DNA from: Streptomyces sp. RKAG293
GTDB taxonomy: Bacteria > Actinomycetota > Actinomycetes > Streptomycetales > Streptomycetaceae
DNA length: 64,000 nt
Reading direction: 5' to 3'
Assembly (NCBI RefSeq): GCF_023701745.1
Contig: NZ_JAJOZB010000002.1
Location: 45,300-109,299 of the forward strand
The translations under genes and the position numbers were made by a program. Within the stretch, counting starts at the first letter, position 1. Every line of letters begins with the position of its first letter. The notes under the pieces are model-generated. The model did not search any database and had not been told where the DNA came from. It saw nothing but the letters and a program-made list of their open reading frames with translations. This document shows, piece after piece, positions 41,767 to 50,202 of this stretch.

Positions 41767-42481
41767 GGAAGGCCGGCTCTACCGGCCCGGCCCCTTGTTG
41801 GCCGAGCCGGCCCTTCGCGGGGGCTGCTTGTTCGGCCCCCCTGCGGTAGAGCGGTTCGTGGCCGCCCCGCTCCGTCGGCGTGCCTGAGGGCCGACGGCCT
41901 ACGTGCGGAAGGCGTCAGATTCAGGCGTTGGCTGACTGGGTCATGGACTCGATGCGCGACGTCAAGGACGCCCTCGGGCGCGACAAGTTCCACATGGTCG
42001 ACGAGTTCGTGATGGAGAACGTCTTTCGCGAGCTCAATCACTGTCTGCCGCAGGTGGAGGACTCCGTTTGCTGCGTTTTCGCAGTTCAGCGGCACAGCGG
42101 AAGCTGCAGACCCCTGCCCTTCGCACATCGTGGAGGAATGTCGAGACTGCGGGCTCATTGCCGTAGCGAGACAATTACTTAGCGCAATAAGTGATCTGCA
42201 TCACACGATTTGGCAATCCTAGCAAGGGCTTCCGGATGCAGTGACAGCGCGCTGACCAGGGGTTCTCAAGGTGTCAGGGCGTTTTGCATAATGCGGGGCA
42301 CTTTCGCGGGGTGATCTCTCGGAAGCAGCACGCAGAAGCGGTGTGATGGACGTGGGTTGTCGTACACGGAGAGCAGAATGGTGCGCAGGCCTTGCGGGCC
42401 GCACCGGAAACGGCGGCGGCCCCCTGCTCGTAACAGGAGGCCGCCTTCGCAGTACCCGATCGACGAACCTGGAGGTCCATA
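41767..42481. other. Gene-poor stretch; possible remnant frame at 41880-42182
   Basis: A rightward frame includes VMDSMRDVKDALGRDKFHMV, DEFVMENVFRELNH and might be a gene remnant, but it has no good ribosome site. A hairpin (GGCGGCC...GGCCGCC, about 42411-42441) ends the stretch, which is AT-richer than its surroundings near 42160-42210. Confidence 0.35.
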
Positions 42482-42709
42482 GTGGGTAACCACGATTCCG
42501 AGGGTAAGCGTTGCCAGTGTCAGCGTCCTCATCCTGCCTTCCTTGAGGGACCGCCTGTCGGCTCTGAGAAGCCGAAAGTGTCCCTCTGTGCTCGCATCCG
42601 CGGTCACCGCCTCACGCGAGCCGCGGCCGACGAGGCGACCCGGGCAAGCGCCAGGGCCATGACCACCGGGCTCTTCCTGGTGCTCCTGCACTGGTGGCAG
42701 ACCCGCTAG
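42482..42709 (+). CDS. Small hypothetical protein (75 aa)
   Basis: GTG 42482 is preceded by GGAGG six bases upstream. MGNHDSEGKRCQCQRPHPAF, then ADEATRASARAMTTGLFLVL. The ribosome site is the main support. Between this gene and 42907 I see no further convincing gene. Confidence 0.45.
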   Translation: MGNHDSEGKRCQCQRPHPAFLEGPPVGSEKPKVSLCARIRGHRLTRAAADEATRASARAMTTGLFLVLLHWWQTR

Positions 42710-42907
42710 CCGGGAGCCGCCACCCACGGCGCTGAGTGGCGGACATCCCATCTCACGAACACACGGCCCCGCCGGCGCACGATGCCGGGCAGGGCCGTGG
42801 GGTGTGGAAAGGGTGCCGGCAGACCCGGGGACGCGGTGTACGTCTTCCGCGGCAAGGCGGATGCTGGCAGCCCGCGGTGGAGCGGCAGCAGATCCCGCCG
42901 CAGCCGT

Positions 42908-42953
42908 ATGACCGTGCCCCTTCCCGGTAACCGTCGGGAAGGGGCACGGTCAT
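42908..42953. terminator. Terminator
   Basis: A perfect 19-bp stem (ATGACCGTGCCCCTTCCCG and complement) with an 8-base loop, 16 bases past the stop of the leftward 42969-43730 gene. Confidence 0.85.
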
Positions 42954-42968
42954 GATGCACCGGGGGCG

Positions 42969-43730
42969 TCAGTCCGCGTCGTCTCGATTCCGGTTCTGCA
43001 AGTGGCGTTCACTTCTCCGGTACCGCAGGGGGCGTTCACCGCCACCTCCCAAGAAGTAATCCACCAGAAGCCATAGTCCTGCCAAGAAGTAATCCACCAG
43101 AAGCCGTAGCCCCGCGACTCCTGTCGCGATGACATCGCTCAGCCGCTGCGCCCGGATCATCCAGCCCAGTAGCGTCGCGGTGGCGACAACCTGGGCACCG
43201 GCGACTCCTGCGATCCAGGGTTGGCGGATCACGAAGGCGACGATCACCAGAATCGCCGATGCGGTCGCCATGATGATGGCGGGGGTCCGGCGGGAACCCG
43301 TGGCACTGCCGATGATGCGGACCCTGCCGCCGACGATGCACGGCATGAGGCCGGTGGTCTTCTCGGACATCTTGCGGATCTGTCCGTCGATGTCCTTCTT
43401 GGGGTTGCCGCGTTCGGCGGCCGCCCGACGCCACAGGTTCTCCAGCTTCCTGGTCGCCGGCTTGCCGGTGAAGAGCTCCCACAGGTGGCAGGTCTCGCTG
43501 TAGTACGCAAAGCGGGCGCCGGACAGGATGCGACTGATCACCGGCACCGTCAGATGCATCGTGGCGGTGGACCGCTCTTGCAGTTCGCGCAGGCCGGTGA
43601 AGTGGCCGCGGGCCTTGTTCCTGTCGTAGACGAGGCGCAGGTACGCCACGAACTCGTAGTTCCTGGGGCCCAGTCCGTCGACGATCGGTCCGAGCGTCGT
43701 TGTGCTGGGCTGTTGCTCGGAGAGCGTCAT
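42969..43730 (-). CDS. Membrane protein with N-terminal HTH-like domain (253 aa)
   Basis: The N-terminal half (YEFVAYLRLVYDRNKARGHF, HLTVPVISRILSGARFAYYS) looks like an HTH seen in Streptomyces regulators; membrane helices follow (PAIIMATASAILVIVAFVIR, VAGAQVVATATLLGWMI). A 33-bp tandem duplication (43051-43105) doubles the LLVDYFLAGL segment near the C-terminus. The start overlaps the upstream gene stop (ATGA). Confidence 0.65.
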   Translation of the reverse strand: MTLSEQQPSTTTLGPIVDGLGPRNYEFVAYLRLVYDRNKARGHFTGLRELQERSTATMHLTVPVISRILSGARFAYYSETCHLWELFTGKPATRKLENLWRRAAAERGNPKKDIDGQIRKMSEKTTGLMPCIVGGRVRIIGSATGSRRTPAIIMATASAILVIVAFVIRQPWIAGVAGAQVVATATLLGWMIRAQRLSDVIATGVAGLRLLVDYFLAGLWLLVDYFLGGGGERPLRYRRSERHLQNRNRDDAD

Positions 43731-44014
43731 GCGGCGTTCTCCTGGCTCGTGATCGTGCCCTCGGCGCTCTGCGCGTCCTCGGCGCTCGCGCTGCGCTCCA
43801 GCGGGTCGGGCAGCGGCGCGTCGTTGCGGGCCGGCGCGGCCGGGCCGCTGAAGGTCCGCTGGACGGCGACGGCGGCCGCGGCCACCGCACCAATGGTGGG
43901 GACGACCGCCACCTCGCTCAGACCCATCGCGTACAGGACGACGGCCAGGCCGCCGAAGAGTACGACAGTTGCTATGAGCAGGCCGAGTCCGCTCGGGTTG
44001 CTACGGCTGTTCAC
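43727..44014 (-). CDS. Small membrane protein (95 aa)
   Basis: GTG 44014 with AAGGAG. Two membrane helices (GLGLLIATVVLFGGLAVVLY, SEVAVVPTIGAVAAAAVAV) and a polar tail. Co-translated with the HTH membrane protein downstream and probably its partner. Confidence 0.65.
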   Translation of the reverse strand: MNSRSNPSGLGLLIATVVLFGGLAVVLYAMGLSEVAVVPTIGAVAAAAVAVQRTFSGPAAPARNDAPLPDPLERSASAEDAQSAEGTITSQENAA

Positions 44015-44844
44015 GCTTTCTCCTTGATCAACAGCATCTGGTCTTGTCTGGAGCGAGGGGCGGATCCGGTGCTTAGCCCACATCGGAGGTGCACCGCTCA
44101 TCGCGCTGCCGACAAGCTAGACGATGATCACCTTCTGTTACACCTCGGTAGCTGTATGAAGTGCGCAGGAATGTCCCTGACCTGCGGAAATGCCGCGAAT
44201 CATGAAACGCTGGGCATCGGACCTAGCACATAGTGGGATTCGTGATTTCCCTTGAAGAGCGGTGGCGCCCCCTGACCTGCACAAACGGCCCGAAACATGA
44301 AACATCATGTTGCAAAGAGACGCGTAGCCGGGCCTAATGGAGGACGGTGCCGTCTCGCGCTACGGCTGGCCGGCACCGGGGGAGTCTTGTCTGGACACCC
44401 AGTTGTGCGTTCCGCGTTAGCCCCGCGGGACATCAGGGGCGGGCCCTCTACAGGGGTCCGCCCCTTCGCATGCCCGGACCGTCACCCGCCGCCGTGGCCG
44501 ACACCGCCTCCCTGGGGAACGCGCTACCGACCGTGGTGCCCGGTTGCGGCTGCCAACCAGTCAACGGGCTGCGGGGATGAACCGCCAGAGGTTCGCTGAC
44601 CCACTTCGTTTACCGCGTTTACTGGGACATTCGTGCGAAGGAAAAGCCCAGCTCACCGGGGTGAACCGTCCCCGTCAGCGAGAACGCGAACCTTGATCGA
44701 GTCACCCGATCGGGTGAATGGGTTGTCAGTGGCCGCTCCTACCGTGCGGGCATGACCGCACTGCAGAGAACTGCCCCTGTCCCCGTTCTGCGCGCAGGCC
44801 CGAGCTCGCCGGCCAACGTGCCGCCTTGGGTTGGGTGGTGAAGT
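44015..44844. promoter_or_regulatory. Divergent region with a 33-bp direct repeat
   Basis: No convincing gene. Two 33-bp direct repeats, starting CCTGACCTGC and ending CATGAAAC, lie at 44176-44208 and 44271-44303 with about six mismatches, 95 bp apart. They could be operators or leftover element ends. A GC-rich hairpin-like sequence lies near 44432-44463. Confidence 0.45.
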
Positions 44845-46017
44845 ATGAGCCTGACGTCCGGGCTGAAGAGCCCCCGCACCCCGCTGCGCCGTTTCCTGGA
44901 CCGTGAACTGTCCGCCGGCCCCAAGCCGTTGCGCGCGGACTTCCGCGCCCGGCACGTGCCCGACCGCGTGCTGATGCCGCCGCCGGGGATCGGCGGCGAG
45001 GCCGGCACCATCGGTACGGCGATCGACCAGCGACTGCGCCTGGCCTTCACCGCGGCCGCCCCGGTCGACGACGCCAGCCTGGACGGCATCGCCGTCGCCG
45101 CCACGATGTCGGACACTCTGGCCGGCGACCGCATGGGCGCGGTCGGCGCCGAACTGGTGGAACACCTGGAAGCGACCGTGCACGCCCTGTCCCTCGACGA
45201 CCGCCGGCAAGACCTCGAGCGCGCGCACGACGAAGAGCAGTATTTGGCCCGGATGCTGCTCGCGGCCGCCTGGTTCGCCGTCGCCTACCGCAACTGGTAC
45301 GGCTTCACCTTCACCCCGCTGTACGAAGCCGCCCGCGAGGATCCCGCGGCTTTCACCCTGGCTCGGCTCCTGCAGCTTCCCGTCCAGGTGCTGGTGGACG
45401 ACGTCGTCGACCAGGTCCACCACGCCGCCGGTGGCCCTCTGGACTTCCTGCGCCAGGCCAGTGCGCCGGCCGACTGCCGCGGCGGCCCGACGTTTCCCGG
45501 TGCTCGGATCAGCGCCGACGCCGACCTCCTGGTCGACGGGCTGCTGCTGGACTTCAAGAGTGCCTCCCGCCCCCACAACTTGCCCCAGCAGACCGTCTGG
45601 CAGCTGCTCGGCTATCTGCTGCTCGACACCGCCGATCGCTATCGCATCGACACCGTCGGCCTCTACCTCACCCGTAGCGCTCGCCTGGTGAGCTGGCCCG
45701 TTGAGGACTACCTCGATCTGCTCGGAGCTCGCCGCCGCGAGCTCCAGGAACTGCGCAGGGTCTTCGCCGACCTGCTGGCAGGCTGCCAGGCCGACGCCGA
45801 CCCTCACGTCTTCGGTGACAACCCAGCCGCTGACCGGCTCGTGGAAGAACTCGCCGCCGTCATCCCGGCTGGCCACTGCCACGTGTGTGCCCGGCCCCTT
45901 CCTGTCGGGGTGGCGCGCTCCTGGTGCTCTGCGTGGTGCCATACCCGCCAGGCCACGTTGCGCAGACGCGGTTGGCTGCCCGCGCAGTCCGCCGCGTCCG
46001 TCTCGGTCCGGCCCTGA
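44845..46017 (+). CDS. PD-(D/E)XK-nuclease-like protein (390 aa)
   Basis: ATG 44845. Near residue 230 is ISADADLLVDGLLLDFKSAS followed by QQTVWQLLGYLLLDTADRY, the D...(D/E)xK...Q order of PD-(D/E)XK nucleases (here D-x(n)-DFK). Four cysteines near the end (CHVCARPLPVGVARSWCSAWC) look like a zinc site. The N-terminal half is helical. A nuclease role in defence or DNA processing is likely but inferred. The 456-residue opposite-strand frame is a shadow. Confidence 0.6.
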   Translation: MSLTSGLKSPRTPLRRFLDRELSAGPKPLRADFRARHVPDRVLMPPPGIGGEAGTIGTAIDQRLRLAFTAAAPVDDASLDGIAVAATMSDTLAGDRMGAVGAELVEHLEATVHALSLDDRRQDLERAHDEEQYLARMLLAAAWFAVAYRNWYGFTFTPLYEAAREDPAAFTLARLLQLPVQVLVDDVVDQVHHAAGGPLDFLRQASAPADCRGGPTFPGARISADADLLVDGLLLDFKSASRPHNLPQQTVWQLLGYLLLDTADRYRIDTVGLYLTRSARLVSWPVEDYLDLLGARRRELQELRRVFADLLAGCQADADPHVFGDNPAADRLVEELAAVIPAGHCHVCARPLPVGVARSWCSAWCHTRQATLRRRGWLPAQSAASVSVRP

Positions 46018-46150
46018 GCTCACTGCGCGGCGGCCGACCCGCCGCGCGCCAGGGCTGTCCCCGTCTCAACGAAGTTCGATTGGCCATCAAGTCAATCGAC
46101 CGCGACTGGCGGTGGCGTGGACGCCAGTACAGTGACAGCCATCCGTCCGC

Positions 46151-47770
46151 TCAAGTGTCGGTGGGTTCGTCGTCTGTCGTTGCTGGCTGCGTCTCCGTGG
46201 CGAGCACCGGGAACCTGGGCCAGGCGATGTGTTCGAGCAGCCAGGCCGGAATGGACCAGATGCCGTGGGGTTCGTGCAGTTCATCGCCGTGTACGGCCAC
46301 GGGGTAGGCGTTGGGACCCTGGAAGCCGTCCCGGCTGCCGCCCCACCAGGTGTCGGCGTTGTACTCGCACTCCACGCCGATCGTGCCGACAAAGGTCTCC
46401 TCGCCGTCGCCGTGCCAGAGGTCGATCTCCGCAGTCCAGTTCTCGCCGTCGTGGGTCAAGACGACGTGAGCGCTCGTTCCCGGGATGTTGAACCGCTGTC
46501 GGTCCTCGAGAGCTCCTTTCTCCAGCGCGATACCGGGGACCATGTTCAGGGCGTCGATGAGATCAGTTTCCGCTTCGTCGATCTCGTCGAAAGCCCGCTC
46601 AAGGAGCATGGCGGTGGCGTCGGTGTCAGCCGACATGGAGGTGACGACCCCATCAGCGAACTGGAAGGTGAGGTTGGCGCGCACCAGGACGTTGCTGATC
46701 GAAAAGAGCGCTACCTCGGGGTCGCCGCCGTGGAGCAGCCTCTGGATGGTTGCCTCGCCGGTCGCCAGGAAGAACACCATCGCGTCGGCGGTCTTCCGGT
46801 GCGCCGTGCCGGGATCGGTGGGTCTGGGCCTCCGGTCGGATGGCACCTGTTCTGCGCTCTCGCCCGCTTCTACCCGGACGACCCCGATGCCGGCCAGCGC
46901 GACGAGGCCCGTCACGGAGGCACCGTAGCTGCTGGGGCTGCCGAGCCCGGTGTCTTCCTCCTCTAGCGTGTTGGTGAAGGCCGCTTCCAGCCCCACGATG
47001 CGTCCGATGTCGAGCGCATCCTCGTCCTGCTGATCGGCGGGAAGACGCGCGGTCAGGTAGCGGATGATCGCGGAGCGCGCGTGCCCGTCGTCCACGCTGA
47101 GGTCGAACAGCGTCGGACGCAGCTCGGCCAAGGTCCGCAGATTGGGTACGGGCTTCTCCCACGCCTCGAACGCTGCACGAACGTCGCCGTCGCTGGTGAC
47201 GATGAGGACCTCCCCTGGGTCAGCGAGGTCGAGGACGTCGCGGAGCCAGGCGCTGTCGCTCGCGCCCGTCTTGGTGGCCTTGGCGAGGTCTTCCGCCCCC
47301 TTGAGCTTCGCTGGGGGGCGGAGGAGAACCTGGTCCTTCAACCCCTCGAGCGCACTGCGGCCGGTGAGCTCGATGACCTTCACGTTGGGGATCTTGGCGA
47401 GGTTCTCCAACACCGCCGCGATCACTTCGTCGCGAGTGGCGTATCCGGTCGGCGCTGGCACTTCGAGGCCCGCGCTCTGCAACCGCTTTCGTTCGTTACT
47501 GGTCGCGCCCTTCAGAACCTGCCAGTCACGGGCTAAGTGTTCCGCCCACTCCCAGGCAACGGGTTCTGGCACCCAGGTCTCGACACCCATCCCGGCGAGG
47601 CGCTGAGCCCAGCGGCCGAGTTGGTCGAGGTCGGGCCGTGCGTGGCCGTAGGCGTTCGCGTCGAGCACTACGGCCTTGAGCTTCTCGAGGTCTTGAGGGG
47701 TGAGGCGGACCTGCGCTTCGTCCGCCGGTTGGCTTTGTACGCGAGTAGCGACGTCGTTTCGACACGACAT
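46151..47770 (-). CDS. Large PIN-like-domain protein (539 aa)
   Basis: ATG 47770. Residues about 35-200 resemble a PIN-like nuclease: VVLDANAYGHARPDLDQLGR (first Asp), VPEPVAWEWAEHLARDW (Glu), and VLIVTSDGDVRAAFEAW (Asp pair). The remaining 340 residues form an acidic domain with a Trp-rich end (NWTAEIDLWHGDGEET). Probably an RNA or DNA nuclease of a defence or stress system. Convergent with the PD-(D/E)XK-like gene. Confidence 0.6.
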   Translation of the reverse strand: MSCRNDVATRVQSQPADEAQVRLTPQDLEKLKAVVLDANAYGHARPDLDQLGRWAQRLAGMGVETWVPEPVAWEWAEHLARDWQVLKGATSNERKRLQSAGLEVPAPTGYATRDEVIAAVLENLAKIPNVKVIELTGRSALEGLKDQVLLRPPAKLKGAEDLAKATKTGASDSAWLRDVLDLADPGEVLIVTSDGDVRAAFEAWEKPVPNLRTLAELRPTLFDLSVDDGHARSAIIRYLTARLPADQQDEDALDIGRIVGLEAAFTNTLEEEDTGLGSPSSYGASVTGLVALAGIGVVRVEAGESAEQVPSDRRPRPTDPGTAHRKTADAMVFFLATGEATIQRLLHGGDPEVALFSISNVLVRANLTFQFADGVVTSMSADTDATAMLLERAFDEIDEAETDLIDALNMVPGIALEKGALEDRQRFNIPGTSAHVVLTHDGENWTAEIDLWHGDGEETFVGTIGVECEYNADTWWGGSRDGFQGPNAYPVAVHGDELHEPHGIWSIPAWLLEHIAWPRFPVLATETQPATTDDEPTDT

Positions 47771-47965
47771 TGGAAGTCGCACGCTCGCGCGAATTGACGG
47801 TGTTCACGAGAACGGGAGGCAGTCATCCCGGGCTTCGTGCGGCCTCGGTACTGGGTACGGCGGTCATCGGTGAGAACGATCACGACGCCTAGCGCGGAAG
47901 CGGTGTCGTTGCCTCGCCGCTTTCGCGTCGTTGGCAGGACACACGACCGAGAGGCAGTGATCGAC

Positions 47966-48865
47966 ATGGCAGGACCAGGAGTCAGCCGGCGCAGGATGTT
48001 GGGCTGGATGGCCGCCGCCGGGGCGGCCGGGGTGGCGGGGGCGGCGACCTTCGGCACGCGGTTGGCGGCCGCGGTGCCGGCCGCGGAGGTGGTGACGCGT
48101 CCGGAGATCCGCCAACTTTCCGACGGCCAGCGGACGCGGTTCTTCAACGCGGTCAAGACACTCAAGAACAACAACGCGGTCAACAACCAGTACAACCAGT
48201 TCGTCGCCGTCCACTACAACAACCAGACCGCCGGTCACGGGGTGCCGGCCTTCCTGCCCTGGCACCGCGAATACCTGCGCCTCTTCGAGGCCGCCCTCCA
48301 GAAGATCGACCCGACTGTCGTCCTGCCCTACTGGGACTGGTCCCGCGACTCCCAGGCACCGGAGAGATCAGTCATCTTCAGCTCCGCCTACTTCGGCGGC
48401 AACGGCGCCGGGAGCAACCGGTGCGTGACCAGCGGGGCCTTCGCCGGCTGGCAGGTCAGGATCCCGAACCAGCGCTGCCTGCAACGCCAGTTCAACGGCG
48501 GCTCCACGATCGGATCCTGGTACAGCCCCGGGATGATCGAGAACCTCCTGAACACGAACAGGACGAGCTACGACCAATTCCGCCGGGCGATCGAAGGCAG
48601 TCCACACGCGAGCGTCCACGTGAACATCGGCGGCGACATGAGCCAGATGTACTCCACCAACGACCCCCTGGACTGGGTCCACCACGCCTTCATCGACCTC
48701 CTCTGGGCCGAATGGCAAGCACGCAACCCCAGCCTCGCCAACACCTACCAGGGTTCGACGAGCACACTTCTGCGCCCCTTCGGCGTCACCGTCGCCTCCA
48801 CCCTCGACACCCGCTCCCTTGGCTACACGTACGCTCGCTGGAGCGGCTCCTCCAGCCCGGCGTGA
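47966..48865 (+). CDS. Tat-exported tyrosinase
   Basis: 299 residues. The twin-arginine signal VSRRRMLGWMAAAGAAGVAG ends before the mature enzyme. CuA ligands lie in FVAVHYNN and AGHGVPAFLPWHREYL; CuB ligands in ASVHVNIGG and DPLDWVHHAFIDLLW. It oxidises monophenols and o-diphenols, leading to melanin or phenolic coupling. Usual Streptomyces MelC2 lacks a signal and rides out on MelC1; no melC1 is adjacent here, so this copy appears to be exported by itself. Confidence 0.9.
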   Translation: MAGPGVSRRRMLGWMAAAGAAGVAGAATFGTRLAAAVPAAEVVTRPEIRQLSDGQRTRFFNAVKTLKNNNAVNNQYNQFVAVHYNNQTAGHGVPAFLPWHREYLRLFEAALQKIDPTVVLPYWDWSRDSQAPERSVIFSSAYFGGNGAGSNRCVTSGAFAGWQVRIPNQRCLQRQFNGGSTIGSWYSPGMIENLLNTNRTSYDQFRRAIEGSPHASVHVNIGGDMSQMYSTNDPLDWVHHAFIDLLWAEWQARNPSLANTYQGSTSTLLRPFGVTVASTLDTRSLGYTYARWSGSSSPA

Positions 48866-48869
48866 CGTG

Positions 48870-48901
48870 GCCTGTCCTCCGGCCGCTGCCGGAGGACAGG
48901 C
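48870..48901 (+). terminator. Terminator after tyrosinase
   Basis: A perfect 14-bp stem (GCCTGTCCTCCGGC and complement) with a CGCT loop, five bases past the stop. Confidence 0.85.
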
Positions 48902-49329
48902 TGAGGTCAGCCGCGCAGCGGACAGGGCGGGGAACCTCGTGCAGCAGATGGATCTCCCGCCACGCATCCGCCGACAGCGGGGCGGCTCGCCCCGGCGTGG
49001 AGGAGTAGACGGGCAGCAGAGTGGCACCCGGTCCGTATCGAAGAGACCTCACTGGGCACCTGCCTGGTGCATCCGACCGCCATGAGTGACTCCCGAACTC
49101 ATGGACATTGACCATCGCGGCAGCACGCGAAGTGACTCCCGAAGTCGTCAACAAACGACTCCCGTTCCCGTGTCCACAGCCAGCCGGTCGCGGTCGGGGA
49201 GTACGTGCCATGCCGGGATTCTTCCAGGGAGAGGTGGCTACGCGATCCAATCGGTAAAGATCATCTGGCGCTGTCTCTCTCCCTGCCTCCGCGACTTCAA
49301 CGCCGAGCTCGCGATGAGACGAATCAAGG
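48902..49329. other. Gene-poor stretch with GTGACTCCCGAA repeats
   Basis: No convincing gene. GTGACTCCCGAA occurs at 49086-49097 and 49132-49143, with a partial CGACTCCCGTT near 49156. The first lies inside an inverted repeat (CCATGAGT...ACTCATGG). These may be remnants of a transposon end. Confidence 0.45.
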
Positions 49330-49334
49330 GCCCG

Positions 49335-50075
49335 TGTCCTGTGTCATCGAACCTTGAGCGTTGTCATCCAAGATTGAGTGGCAGGGTGATCAGCTACTCG
49401 GTCGCCAAGACGACGGCCAACTCGTGCGCTCGGGGATGGCTCCCCCCGGGACCTGCAGGCTCGCCCGCGCTTTGTCGTAGAAGCTTTGCCGGGCAACCCT
49501 GTATGTGGTGTATGCCTGGTCCCAAGCAGCCGCTTCTCCGGCCAGAAGTCCCCGCGCCATCCACTCCAGATGCCAAACAGCATCGTTCAGCTCACGGACG
49601 GCAGCGGCTGTCGCGGGATCTGCGAGCAAGCGCAGAGGCTCGGTCATGGCCGCTCGCCGCTCTTCCGCCTTCGCGGCTTGGTCAAGCGCATCGTCCCCAG
49701 GCTCGACAGAGGTGGAGTCCGCAGCCATGCCTTGATGAGCAGCAAGCCGCTGGTACGTAACGACGCACGCTTTGATCGACTGGCCGTAGTCGCTATACGC
49801 CTGCAGAAGTAGCCCGTCCCACCGCGCTCCCTGCTCCCTCCGCCAGCGCGTGCGCTCGTTCAGCATCCCTACCAAATACGACAACACCGCGCCCAATGCG
49901 ACGCCGATCAGGGTCGATAACTGATTGATCACCCGTCCCCCTCCACGGTCGGCAGCGCCCTGTGACGCCCGCCTCCATCAGGCTGCGGGGTGCCGGCATT
50001 GTTCAAACTTCGCCGGGGCAAGTGCTGGTCGCTCAACCTTCGGTGACAACACTCAAGGTTCGATGACACGGGACA
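49335..50075. mobile_element. 741-bp non-autonomous transposon with 5-bp target duplication
   Basis: Ends read inward as TGTCCTGTGTCATCGAACC (left, 49335) and TGTCCCGTGTCATCGAACC (right, from 50075), continuing as inverted repeats of about 46 bp with a few mismatches. Each end holds at least two 17-bp sites 20 bp apart (TGTCATCGAACCTTGAG then TGTCATCCAAGATTGAG on the left; mirrored on the right at 50052-50068 and 50032-50048). It is flanked by GCCCG at 49330-49334 and 50076-50080. TGT...ACA ends with repeated transposase sites and a 5-bp duplication fit IS21- or Tn7/Tn5053-type transposition. It carries one gene and no transposase. Confidence 0.8.
49390..49932 (-). CDS. Membrane-anchored cargo protein (180 aa)
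   Basis: GTG 49932 after GGAGGGGG. One membrane helix (LIGVALGAVLSYLVGML) then a helical cytosolic domain (RTRWRREQGARWDGLLLQAY, HLEWMARGLLAGEAAAWDQA). The frame ends just inside the left repeat. A gene of the same type (helix plus RRQQR-like helical domain) lies at 62983-63560. Function unknown. Confidence 0.6.
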   Translation of the reverse strand: MINQLSTLIGVALGAVLSYLVGMLNERTRWRREQGARWDGLLLQAYSDYGQSIKACVVTYQRLAAHQGMAADSTSVEPGDDALDQAAKAEERRAAMTEPLRLLADPATAAAVRELNDAVWHLEWMARGLLAGEAAAWDQAYTTYRVARQSFYDKARASLQVPGGAIPERTSWPSSWRPSS

Positions 50076-50129
50076 GCCCGCGGATGACCCCCCGCGCCCT
50101 CCTGTAACCCTGCCGCCTCCCAGAATCAT

Positions 50130-50196
50130 CAGAAAGGGTTAAAGGAATGGGTTAAATTTTAGGGTAAGCACTGTTAGGGTGAGGTACGAAAGGAGG
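50130..50196 (+). promoter_or_regulatory. tap promoter region with direct repeats
   Basis: An AT-rich segment with GGGTTAAA twice and TTAGGGT(A/G)AG twice, directly upstream of the tap ribosome site AAGGAGG. Likely promoter/operator, possibly bound by Tap's own HTH. Confidence 0.45.
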
Positions 50197-50202
50197 CTCT
50201 CC

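Noticed and set aside
42753..42953. Cys-rich 66-residue leftward frame
   Set aside because: Starts inside the terminator hairpin and has no ribosome site.
44653..46023. 456-residue leftward frame
   Set aside because: Shadow of the PD-(D/E)XK-like gene; Gly/Val/Gln-rich without motifs.
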